A DNA stretch of 64,000 bases from Cyclospora cayetanensis. Taxonomy: Eukaryota > Apicomplexa > Conoidasida > Eucoccidiorida > Eimeriidae. Both the position numbers and the translations under genes were made by a program. Below the pieces are notes generated by a model, which saw only the letters and a list, made by a program, of their open reading frames with translations, had not been told where the DNA came from and did not search any database. This document shows, one piece after another, positions 1-10,711 of this stretch; within the stretch, counting starts at the first letter, position 1, and each line of letters opens with the position of its first letter. Location of the stretch: assembly GCF_002999335.1 (NCBI RefSeq), contig NW_020312070.1, positions 124,001 to 188,000 of the forward strand. Reading direction: 5' to 3'.

Positions 1-3000
1 GAGGTGCTTCTGGGCTGCAGCGGTAAGCATGCCTGATCTACAGGGCCTCTTGTCTGGTTGTGCGTGTATGCAGACTAGGGAACAGCACAGCGGCAGCATG
101 AACAAGCATATCAGGAAGGGTATGGATAGCAATGCCACTCACCTAAGCACTACCTCTGGTGTTGCTGTCGTGATCAGGACTATCAAAGCAGGAGTGTTTA
201 GTGTAAGTAGAGCCAAAGAAATCGCTGACTAGTGCACCATGGATGTAAATGGGAAGAAGGGATAGCTGACAGGAAAGCAAGAGGGAGATACAGGAGATGA
301 CGGAGAGGCAATGCAATCAGCGAGAGAAGGCCACCATTAGGGAACCGCACTGAAATCAGAATCAGCGGGTGGCCTTTGTTAATGTTCTTTGCCCTCTCAT
401 TTTGTCGGGTGCTCTCTTCTGCTTCTAATGCATTTTTATTCCTTTCGTGGCGTCCCGCCCGGTAGACATTCCCCGATGCTCCCCCTTACTCGCGTTTCTC
501 GCGCTGTGCCCTATTCTGTCCTCCCTCCTGATTCTTTAGACAAATTTTTCGCTTTGTGTTGGATACGCAATACCGAATGCAGCGAACCCATTGCGCCTGG
601 GAACTACGCGGCGGGCACTTAGGGCTACAGCGGAAAGGCCTACGATGCCTTGATCCCACGCGTGTAGGGGCGGTGTGCTAAGGGGTGAAAAGAGGTTTTC
701 CTCGGGGTCACCTTTGCAGTAGGGGGGGAAAGTGGGACTTGCTTTAGCTGATCGAACTGGGACTGCGCATCAGATAAATGCATGATAACAAATATTTACT
801 TATCTTGTTCCTGTTTTTGCAACGACGAAAAGAAAGCACCACGGTCCCCGTGGTGTCTGGCCACCGTGTCACGAAATAGGCTGAGCCTCGAGTGCCCTCC
901 GCCTTCTCGAACTGTATAACTCTCCAGTTGAAAGGCGATTCGAGTTTCTGGTGGAGAGCTTAATTTGTGTCCTCAACAACATGCAGTTTCTCTGCCTTTA
1001 ATGTCCATCCTTCATTCAACAGGAAGAACAGCACTCTGCATGGCAACTCTGTTGCCCGCCTCTGCAGTTGACATAATGAGCAGCTACACGCTGCAGTATA
1101 CTGTTGGCACAGCACTAAAAGCCCTGCCTGGCCAGCTAGTTGTGCCCCTTTGTATTCTCAACCAGGAGACTTACACTTCTGAAACTCCGGTATGTGGAGG
1201 CGGTGCAGCTTTTTCCACGAGCACACCTCGCCGCGTGCTGGTTCCATGAATTCCTATTCATCATGGTGTAACAAGGGGCAGCGTGCTTCTCTCTCTCTCC
1301 CTGCTTGCGTCTCGTAGCTGCTGTTTCTGTCTGTCTGCTAAATTTTCTGGCTGCACTCTTGGCGCCTCGAATCCCACGGGCTGTCCTGCCGCTTCCGAGT
1401 AGACCACATTCGTGAAAGGAGACTCACTGGGAACAGTTCTAGCGTAGCCCTGTCGCTTTCAGGTTCTAAACGCGGGATCGCCCAACACGTGCACCCCGCA
1501 TCGAGGAGAGCAACCATCTGAGCGAGCGGGAATATCAATGTGTTGAAAAGAAAAATGGCAGGCAGACCGCCTAACCAAGAGACAACGTTCCTAGAGGGAA
1601 GAAGACCTTGCGAGTAATGAGCAACAAGGACCGAGCCAACGATTGCACTCCTTGCAGTTGCCAACTATCTCCCCTCACAACTCCAATGCCTGCACGTTTC
1701 CACTTTTGCGTCTCTGCGCGGTCGAGGGACAATATACTCAATAGATTTACGCTCGAGGATAGCTCCTTACTCCATCCATTGCCTTTTTTGATAAAAGATA
1801 GTCTGCCTGCTTGCGCCTAATCCTCCACAGAACAACAGCGCAAGCGGCGCGTCCCCGTGCATCACTTTTGGGAAGTCAATCCCAGTGTCACTAGACCTTG
1901 GGGACCTCGCCCTGTCAGTGTAATGCTCAATCAAAACTTCAAGTAGACGAGGAGGAAAGCGGACAGCATGCTTCTTTACGGGAGAATCCGGATAAATATA
2001 GAACCCTCACCAGCCTCAGTTCACAAAAGAGGGTATGAAATGGTTCCCCTCCCTCTCCTACACCCCAAATCCCCAGTTCTTTTCCTTCCAATCAGCAGAA
2101 ACGAATCCACCCACTGTAGCGAGCCGAAAAACAGAAAATCGTACAAGAGCAACAAAGGGAGCGCACAATAGTTTAAATTAAGCGTCCAAAGTTTACTATG
2201 CAGCAGCGGTTTGACTGTAAGAATCCCCAATTCTGGGTGCGTGTGTCGTTCATGCCTTATGGGAGCTGCATGCTCGGCAGCCAACCATCTGCATGGCTGT
2301 CCCAATGGCGGAGGGGCACACTAAGAAAGCAATGTGGACATTCAACCTAAGGAATCCTTTCTCGCCCCTTCCCCTGTCTCAGTGTTGGAGAGGAAGAGGC
2401 CCTTATAAAGGGCCCGCGCCTCTTTCTCCTTTTTCTGGCTGAAGGAGCGAGCTTCCTCCCGTCCCCCGCCATCCCACAAAATGCCACTGAGGCCTCCACA
2501 GAAAGGATCCTACCCTTCCCTCCTTGTCTTGTTCCCTCACTCCTTGATAAAGCCCCGCCCTCGGTCCCTGGTCTATACCAGACACAGCCTACTGGTGAGA
2601 GGATGAGGAGGAACGGGTGGAAAGGGCAAGAGGGGAGGCGGCTCCGGGCTAAACAAAAGCGTAGAGAGAGAGAGACGAGTCTGTGCCACCGATCGGAAAA
2701 AAGGCAGCAAAAGAAGCCTTGCTCTCATACAGAGTAGTGCAGCGGATGCAGCGACCCCGCATGCTAAGGAAGAAAACTCGTCTCTCGACTCCTCTCCGCC
2801 TCTCGGAAGTGACTGCGTATATATATATACATATACGTACACACAGTTTACGTTGGGTACGTTGAACATCTAATAGTACTTCTATCACTGTACTATGCCG
2901 CCGGGGGATAGCTTCTCCAAGCTGCCCTCCTTCGTTTCCCCCTCTCCCTAGCGGGCGCGCGCCCTCTCCTCGAATAGCTGTCTCTATATTTAGGCGCCGT

Positions 3001-3064
3001 CGTAGTGTGCAAAGCAATTATCCGTAGAGGTCCTGTGGAGGAGCGTCGGCAGCCCAAGTTTCAT
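1..3064. other. No recognisable gene
   Basis: Only short open frames occur on either strand, with no family motif and no run of exons bounded by plausible splice sites. A short TA-rich patch lies near 2818-2835. The stretch may hold the 3' flank of the alveolin gene or unrecognised fast-evolving exons. Confidence 0.5.
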
Positions 3065-4663
3065 TTACTGCTCGTAGACGACTCCAGCCGCTAGAGGGGC
3101 GGGGGGGCCGCACCAGGGCGCCTGGGGTTCTTCGTAGGCTTTTTCGATTTCTTCGGCTTTTTGCTGGAGCCCCTCGATATGCTGGGATCCCCTGATGTAG
3201 CACTGCGTCTCTGCAATGGTGCGCACGTCGGGCGTCCCTGGGGGATCCATTGGGACGTTCGGCTGGGGTGAGAGCGGCGGGAAGAGCATTTGGAAGTTGC
3301 CATGCGCTCTGAAGCCGGAGTACGCCATCACGCCTTGCCGCGTGAGAATGTCGGGCTCGGCAACGTAGCCGGCAAAGTTGACTTGGCCCACCTCTGGAGG
3401 GCACGTCACCATCAGAGGAGGCATGTACTTCATGCGCGGATCGCCATCCGGTGCTGCTGCACCCTCCCCAGGACCCCCGGCACCTGCGGGAGGCACGCAG
3501 AAGGGCGAGGGCTGTCCAAAAGGCGGTGCGTTTGGTGGCTTGCCCCACTTGAAGCCTTCGACGAGCTCTATGGCGGCGTGTTTGCCATCTCCGGAAACAA
3601 GCGTCGTAGACCGCTGGTGCTGCAGAGGCGGTGCGCCGGCTGCCCCCCCTGCAGGGGCCCCCTGGCTGATGTGCACGTCGATCTTTGCCTCGTAGGGAAG
3701 ATTGAGGGAGTTCATGCTGCTGAGAGGCATAGGCCCCATCTGGAAGGGCACGGGCATGTTGGCTGCGATCCCAGAGGGCAGTGTTCCCGCAAGGATTGGA
3801 GGGAGAGAAGCGGCGTCGGGTGGCTGATACGGAACCTCGATAACCTTCTCGACGTAGCGCGGCACATAGTATGGCACTTCGACAGTCTTGATCTTGGGGA
3901 CTTGTTTAACAACCGTCTGCGGTACCTCGATAACCTTTTCCTTAACCACCGGCTTGATGGTCTCGACAACCCGCTCAACCACCTGGACCTTTGGCCGGGG
4001 AACAATTTTGGGAGGATACAGACAAGGAACCTCTACCGGCACTTCCACGTATTTTACTCCCTGAGGCACCTCGATCACCTTCTCCTCGATCACGGGCTTG
4101 TACACTTCCCGAGGCACCTCCTTAACCACCTCCGTTATCGTGGGAACTATGCGCTTGATCTTCAGGCTGCGAGCAACTTCCGCGAACTTGTGCTCGTAAT
4201 GCACATGGGGCACCTCAATGGTTCGTTCCTGCACCTCCTTCTTCGCAATGTAGATTTCTCGCTCTTCAATGATTGGACGGGCTACAAACTTCTCCGGGAT
4301 GCGACGGCGAATCTCTGGAGGGAGGGGCATAGGACCCAGGGCTGTCATCACCTGGGGGGGAGGACGGCTCACGGGCTCGTTGGTAGGCGCGGTTGCATGC
4401 ATGCCGTGCCGCTGCTCTGCCGCTGCCGCATCGCCTGCGGTGGCTGCTTCTGCCGTCGCGTGCGTTGTTTCAGCGTCCCCAGAACGACCTTGACTCTCGT
4501 GAGGAGGAGGCACGGTGGTGCTCACAGGGGGATAAGGGTAAGGGGCCTCTAGAGACATGAAGCCAGCCGAAACTGTATCAGCGGCGCGGGAGGGGTGAGG
4601 CAAGGGCTGCACGAGGACGTCCACGCCCTCCTCAGGGGAAGTCACATCTTCCCGTGCGCTCAT
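3065..4663 (-). CDS. Alveolin / inner membrane complex protein (IMC1-like)
   Basis: A single-exon gene for about 532 residues. The chosen start is the ATG at 4663 (protein begins MSARED) in an A-rich context; an open frame continues upstream to about 4774 but lacks a better ATG. Residues 1-120 are a Pro/Ala/Thr-rich head. Residues about 125-282 are the alveolin core: charged, valine-proline-rich imperfect repeats of the type VIEEKVIEVP, KEVPREVYKP and VEKVIEVPYQ. The tail is Gly/Pro-rich and ends in a short acidic, Glu/Ala-rich stretch. Alveolins form the intermediate-filament-like subpellicular network under the apicomplexan inner membrane complex, giving shape and tensile strength. I see no signal peptide or membrane segment, as expected. 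Family assignment is firm; which numbered IMC protein it corresponds to is not settled. Confidence 0.95.
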   Translation of the reverse strand: MSAREDVTSPEEGVDVLVQPLPHPSRAADTVSAGFMSLEAPYPYPPVSTTVPPPHESQGRSGDAETTHATAEAATAGDAAAAEQRHGMHATAPTNEPVSRPPPQVMTALGPMPLPPEIRRRIPEKFVARPIIEEREIYIAKKEVQERTIEVPHVHYEHKFAEVARSLKIKRIVPTITEVVKEVPREVYKPVIEEKVIEVPQGVKYVEVPVEVPCLYPPKIVPRPKVQVVERVVETIKPVVKEKVIEVPQTVVKQVPKIKTVEVPYYVPRYVEKVIEVPYQPPDAASLPPILAGTLPSGIAANMPVPFQMGPMPLSSMNSLNLPYEAKIDVHISQGAPAGGAAGAPPLQHQRSTTLVSGDGKHAAIELVEGFKWGKPPNAPPFGQPSPFCVPPAGAGGPGEGAAAPDGDPRMKYMPPLMVTCPPEVGQVNFAGYVAEPDILTRQGVMAYSGFRAHGNFQMLFPPLSPQPNVPMDPPGTPDVRTIAETQCYIRGSQHIEGLQQKAEEIEKAYEEPQAPWCGPPAPLAAGVVYEQ

Positions 4664-7188
4664 TTTTGCTCCTAAGGAAAGCACAGGCGGGCGCAAACAA
4701 ATCAATGCTCCGTAACAGGGGCAGCTAACGGGGTGAAGAACTAGGGCATGTACTGCAGGATGCACAAGGTCCACATGTTCGAAAGAGCGAGAGAGGTGCA
4801 GGAGCTCACATCCACAACAAATAGTGAATCATGCAGAGCACAGCCGAGTGCAGAAAGCTAAGATAGAGACTTTGAGCGGACACAAGACAGGACGAAAGAA
4901 ACAACCAACAGGAACTGCATACCGGCCCCGAAGGCTGAGCGACGCAGGCAGCGAGCCGTGCGACACGCAATGCGATGCAGCGCTAACAAGCCAAAAGGCC
5001 GTGTGATAACAGCTTATACAGCGCAATAAGTGTGCGAGAAAGTGCATTTATGCAAGAATGACACCTAGAAAGAGGAGGAAACGGACAGGGCACCGGCTGT
5101 CGGCGGTGGTGAGTCGGCAGCACATGCCGTGTTCCCGGTTCTCTGGGTCTATTCTGGAGAATTGGAGAGAAATCACTCTTCTCTCTTCATTCCAACAAGA
5201 CAGACAAAGCCGAGGAACTCAGGGAGAGATGAAGCAGAGATGCGGTATGACGCAGCATTTGCTCGGTGAGTGCACGTCATCGGGAGGATTGTGACCGAAA
5301 ACTTACTGGTCCCGAAAGGGGGAGGCCGTCTATGAAGGATCTTTCGCTGCCTTTTGGAACGTATTTGCTGCTAAAGATAGACAAAAGGGAAAGGAACAGA
5401 AGAAACTTTCGCATATGTATCAACTGAAGTCCTGTGCTGCAGCTGCCTGGCGCAGTATCGAGCCACAGCACAGCTGCTGGCCAGCAAAGCCAACAGGGGG
5501 AAAGGGAAGGGAAACCTGTGTAGAATTGCACCTTTTACACAATTTAGCCAGCATTTTCTCTTTGTTGACTCATTTGTGTCCTAATACATGATTTTGGTTC
5601 AACAACTTAATAATTTAGCGGCGATTTCGCTCGAAATTCCTGCGCCGACTCAAATACAGCCAGCCGCAAGCACCCGCAGCAGCCGAAGGTCGCTGCCCCT
5701 GGTGTTACTTGTGAATGCGGCTGAGGGGAGCGTCAGAAATGTGCCTGGGAAGTGAGGAAAATGCTTCATGTCAAAGGGTAGCTTCTGGATTGTTTTACTC
5801 ACTGTCTCTCCTCCGTGCACATAGCTAGTTACCTGAATCTAGGAACCGGCGAACGATCTCACTACAAACTGCTTCACACGACGAGATCCGTAAAAGAGAG
5901 GAAAATGGTCGTCTTGTTTCCGATTGATTTGCTGCGTCAATTGCCGCACGTCCCCTCAGAGGCTTTCCGGCGGCGAGAGATACTACTGCGATTAGCTTTG
6001 GAACTCGTACCCCTGCCACACACTTCGTCATGCCTCGCCGTGCGCAGAGACAAAACGGACAATTGAGAATTACGAGCGTGGTCGGACGAGGGTAACGAGC
6101 ATACTGCGCTTCAAACCAAGAGGAGCTGTTCGGAGGCAGGCCTAGTACCCCAGGCAAATAGGAAAACTGAGGATATACGGATGAAGGTAAAATGCACATA
6201 GATGGCACAGAGAAAGAGAGAGAAAAGAAGTAAAAGAGGAAAGAGGCGTGATCGGGTTGTGAAGGCACGACAGTTAGGGGTAACTCTATGCAAAGCAACA
6301 AGAAGGCGCGCATGCCGAACTGAAAGACACTTTTTCTGACTACGCGTGCCCCAGCCTCCACTGGGGCCGTTCATCGCGTGAAGGTTGAGGAGACCCTACA
6401 TATGCATTAGGGGGCTTTGATGCATTCAAATAGACCCTCTTTATGTTCGAAATGCAGTTAGTACTCGCCTGCAACACTCGAGTTCCGTGCAAGATAACAG
6501 CGCCGGCAAGGCCTCGGGAACGATGAGGCCTTTCATTCCTTGTGTCTCGCGATTCTAGCTGCACTGTACATGCTGTTAAACGTTAGCACAGCGCTAACGG
6601 TGTGTGTCTATACAGCTCAGTCCTACTACTGGCTACAGGTAGCTGGCCTAGTTACAAGTACAGAAATGCCCTGGGCTTTCTTCCGAAGGCGGCCTCCCGT
6701 TGCGGCAGGAAACTCTAAGAAGAGACCCTGCAGCAGCTGTGAGTATGCACGTCGCTGCTCACCAAACTGCATGTGGACCCTAGAGAACATCTGAAAAAAC
6801 TCTTGCTTGGCGCTCGAGGCTTTGCCGGCTGTCTTAAGGGGAACCCTTATAGCCGAGGATCCCGAAAGGACCCTTGGCAACGGAGTAGTCCCTTGCATAT
6901 ACGAAACATCTGAAGAGCAGTTGCACGACGGAATGGAGGTACAGCATAAAAGCGGCGAAAAGGAGGCACACCACCACAGGAGGAGGTGCTGAGGGGCTCT
7001 GATGGCCGCTCATGAGAGACAACCGCGAAGTTCTGCGGCTGCTCTCATGCTCTGCAGAGGCATCAGGCCCTTTGTCGAGGAGTTCGCAGCAGGATGCACA
7101 CATCGTCAAGACACAGAGGCCAACGCAGATCTAGCAGCTCCCTTGAATGGAGAAAATCCGAAAGAGGCGCACGCAAGAAGAGAAAGCA
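4664..7188. other. Intergenic, no recognisable gene
   Basis: This 2.5 kb lies between the start of the alveolin gene (-) and the 3' end of the IMPase gene (-). Open frames are short, overlap in several frames and carry no motif. The alveolin promoter must lie in the first part, but no element stands out. Confidence 0.5.
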
Positions 7189-9936
7189 TCAGCAAGGGCA
7201 CTTCAGGTTCGCCGCGAAAGCTTTCAGCAACTCTGGAGTTGCTGCAGCCAGCACCTGGTGTTTTGAGAGGTCCAGCTGCTCAAATCATCGCAGACATACG
7301 CTGCACATTCGCACCTTCACGCGCAAGAGCTCGGGAAGAAAAGGCAACTCGAGAAGCGATGGAAGCAACAGCAGCAGCATATGCAGCAACATCGATATTG
7401 TAGCAATGGCAGCCACAATCGACGCTCCTGCAACAGGTGCCACCCATGCAGCTGCTCACCGGCTGGTTGCCACGCATGTCACTGCAAACGGCCCCCGCCT
7501 CCTCAAGGATGAGACTGCCAGCAGCCATGTCCTGAGAGGCGAATACAGTCGAATCGCGCGACTAGCTATACAGGTGCACAACTACAGAAAAGTGCCACAG
7601 AGCGCCTAGAAAGCCTGAAGATGGGAAGTGGGTGCCTTTCTGTCTAATGAGTGCGAGAGTCCTAAAACGGCGAAGCGTTGAATTCTTTCTTTCGACTCCT
7701 TCAGCCTTCGCTCACAGCGGGAGCTTCAGAGCGGCTCTGGAAGTCTCACAACTCTGTGAAGGAAGATTGCGAGAGGCAACTTACCCATTCCTTTGGCCCG
7801 AATGTCGCAACGCAGTCAAGCCGCCCAGCAGCTGCAGCAGCAGCTCAGCAAGCGAGCACTTCCCGCAAGAGCATGAGGGCAGCAGCATGAGGGCAGTGAA
7901 GTGTGCAGCAGCTGACACAGGGCAGAGGTGCAGGCAAGGCTTGCCAGGAGCACTAGCGTGACGACAGCGGGCTACGAATACGCAGATACACGATCCAGCG
8001 GCCAATACAATGAGGCGTCAAAACGCGAAAGCTAGGTGTTGAACACACACCCAAGTAGCAAAGTTCTAGGGCTGTGCTGCCGAAGTGTCGGATATCCCGG
8101 CAGTGGGTCGTTACAAAGTTAACGTTGCTAAGCACGGACTCTGCAAATTTCGCAAGACAGGGGAAGAAGCGGCTTTCGGAAAGCGGAAATGCGGAGCTGC
8201 TCCCGAGAGACAAGCGTACACAATAGAGGCCAAATGTAAGGAAGTAGGGGGTGGTAAAAGAGGGGTGGAAAAAAGGGGGTGTCTGACGTTGTCACACAAG
8301 GCAGAGGCCCAGAGGCGGTAGGGAGGGTGAAGCAGCGTGGCCAGCAACACGTACCCTGAAACGTGCGAAGGTAGCTGAGCCGCGTTTCATCGGTTGTCTC
8401 TGTAAGCTGAACTCAGCAAGCGCATGTCGCAGCGCACACTTGCAGCCAGTGGCGGCAAGTGAAGGAGGCCGCCGCCTCCAGACGCAGCCTCTACGGCAGG
8501 GGTGGCCAGTGGAGACAGCCAGCGCCGCAACGGCAGCGAAAGTTGGAGGCTAGGGAGGTATACTTGTCGAAGCGTAGACACCCCAAAGGATACGCAGGCC
8601 AGAGCCTTCCCGACTTCGGTGCAGCTGGACGCCTTCAAAGGGGCCCCGTTGAGTGTGGCACCGTGGCCTCTTTCCGCGCTGAAAAGCTCCTTCTGCAGAA
8701 ACAAAAATAGAATGATACAGCACGTTCGGGTTGGTAGTATAGGGGAGGTCGTTCGCCTGCCCTGGGGAATGCGTTGGAATGCTCTTTTCGAAGGCAAGCC
8801 ACCGGCCAGGGCTTTACGAGGCTTCAGCAAGAAGTCAGAGAAGCAGAGGCAGGGTAGGTAGCACACAGACAGAGGCTTTAGTGTCTTGCCGCGCACGCAC
8901 CGTCACAGGCGAAAAGACGACCCCGATGAGGACGCGTTTGTCTCTTGCAAAGGCGATCGAGACTGCACAAAAGTCATTGCGGCAGCGGCAGCTGTAGGTG
9001 GCACGCCTCTGAAAAAGGCCATGAAGGGTCCCCAAGTCAGCAGAAAAGGGAAAGGCAGAAAAAGATCAAGCAGAGAAACAGCAGAACTGCCGAAGGAGAC
9101 GCGCAGGATCACGGCATAACCTAAAGGAGCAGCTGTCGATTGCACTGGCCACGCCTGATGCAACAGTTGCCGCAGCGGCGGGCCCTAGGGTGTCGCATAC
9201 AGCAGAGGAGCTGCATGCAAGCGGTAAAGCAGATCCGAACTGTCTGCAGCTTCTTACCACACGTAAAGGGAAGGCCGTGAACGAAGTTTGTCGTGCCGTC
9301 AATCTGCAGAAGCGAAAACGGCATGGGAGGAGGGGGGGAACGGGTGAAGCGCACAGCAGCAGGCCAGCAGAGACACCGCCTGGGATAGGTATACATATCT
9401 ATATATAGATATATATAGATACACGATAGCAACAAAGAAACTCGGCGGAAGTAGCTGCAGCGCTACCAATACACACAGGATCAATAATCCAAGTTGGTGC
9501 ATCCGTGAGGCGTTGGTCGGCAGTCGCAGATTCTGCACATCAAGAAGCACGCGGTGGGGGCAGCCGATGCATCAGGACCATCCGCGCGAGGCGGAGTGTT
9601 TAAGAAGCTTTTTCGCGCCTTCAAAAGGGAGTAGGCGGCGATTACAGGGAAAAAGCAACACAGGCAAGATCCGGCAAGGCCCCCGTCCGCCCGTAAACAA
9701 AGAAGCTCGCCTTCACAAAGAAAGGCATGATGCGGAAACGCTTCTTGAATCATGGCTTTCAGCCGTTCCTCAACTCCCGTGTCAAATTCTGTCACAAGAT
9801 CCGCTGCGGAGGCCTTCGTCTTCGCTTCGCTCCCCGTTTTGCAGCGGGTGCCACAGCCAAAGCCTTCGAGAATCAACGGCCCCACAGACTCCGCGAGATT
9901 CCGCACGAACTGCAAAGTTACCTCGCCGTCCGCCAT
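7189..9936 (-). CDS. Inositol monophosphatase family phosphatase (9 exons)
   Basis: Exons: 9936-9711, 9532-9477, 9303-9258, 8962-8907, 8692-8564, 8138-8051, 7831-7785, 7531-7460, 7275-7189. They total 807 nt with consistent phases, giving 268 aa, the usual size of animal IMPases. The enzyme removes phosphate from inositol-1-phosphate using Mg2+, feeding inositol to phosphoinositide synthesis. The metal-site residues are visible: the C-E-E-S motif (family GEES) made across the exon 1/2 junction, DPIDGTTNFVHG across the exon 2/3 junction, and WDMAAG across the exon 7/8 junction. The C-terminus keeps the LDLSKHQVLAAT segment typical of the family. The exon 1 donor is GC rather than GT (9705-9710); only this junction restores the E-E pair in frame. 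Start: first in-frame ATG (MADGEV). The gene is divergent from MRPL24. Confidence 0.95.
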
Positions 9937-10711
9937 CTTCTTTGAGGGGGACAGCAGCACCAGTGTCAACTAGAACCGCCTGAGGCAGCAGCGGGGGCAC
10001 GCAAGCAACGGAGTTGCTGCACAGCTAGCGATACTGGTGAGACTGAAGTCTCTAGAGGGCGCCCCTACGTTCAAGAGGCACTGAAGAAGCAGTGAAAAAC
10101 GGAGCTTTCCAGACCCGTCGGGAAGATGTGGCTACAAGCTGCTCTACTAGCAGGACACCCCGCTGAAAGGGCCGCCCCGTCGTATTTATGGCCTCTTAAT
10201 TTGAAAAATAGCTTATTTAAACTCGATACGAGGGTTCTTTTGGGGAGAGAAGGCGGAGGGCTTAGGAGCATACTCAGCCGAGGGGGCCCCATCAGGCACG
10301 GGGTCTCCCTCGAGGGCCTCCTAGAGGCCCCCACGAAATCCGGCTGCGGTGCTCTGTAGGGGCAAACGAGCACGTTTGGAGCCTTTTTGCAACGAAGCAG
10401 GAAAACTATAGAGGGGAGTTTAGGGCCTCTGCTTTAAAGCATATAGCAGCCTGGTGAGGCCCCCGAGAGAGCAACTCCTCCCCGCCTGGCCCCCTCACTG
10501 GTTGTACGTACACCCCCTCGATTGCTGCTGTCGGCCTTGATTTTAGCATGCTATAGGGCACTCGATCAGGTTGCTTTAGCGCGCTAGGGGCCAGGGGCGG
10601 CAGCGAAGTGGAGCCTTGGAGCCTGTCCGGGATCTGCCCTTCATGAGCATCAGCCACAAAAGCCACAGGAGTATCTCTACCAGGCGAAAGCTGCGGAGAA
10701 GTAGGCATTTC
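9937..10711. promoter_or_regulatory. Divergent intergenic region, IMPase / MRPL24
   Basis: About 775 bp separate the ATGs of the IMPase gene (-) and MRPL24 (+). Both promoters and 5' UTRs must fit here. No TATA box or repeated element is convincing by eye. Confidence 0.45.

Noticed and set aside
3290..4552. 420-codon plus-strand frame opposite the alveolin gene
   Set aside because: Antisense shadow of the biased Val/Pro/Glu repeat; it has no family signal and is rich in His/Leu/Asn from reverse-complemented codons.
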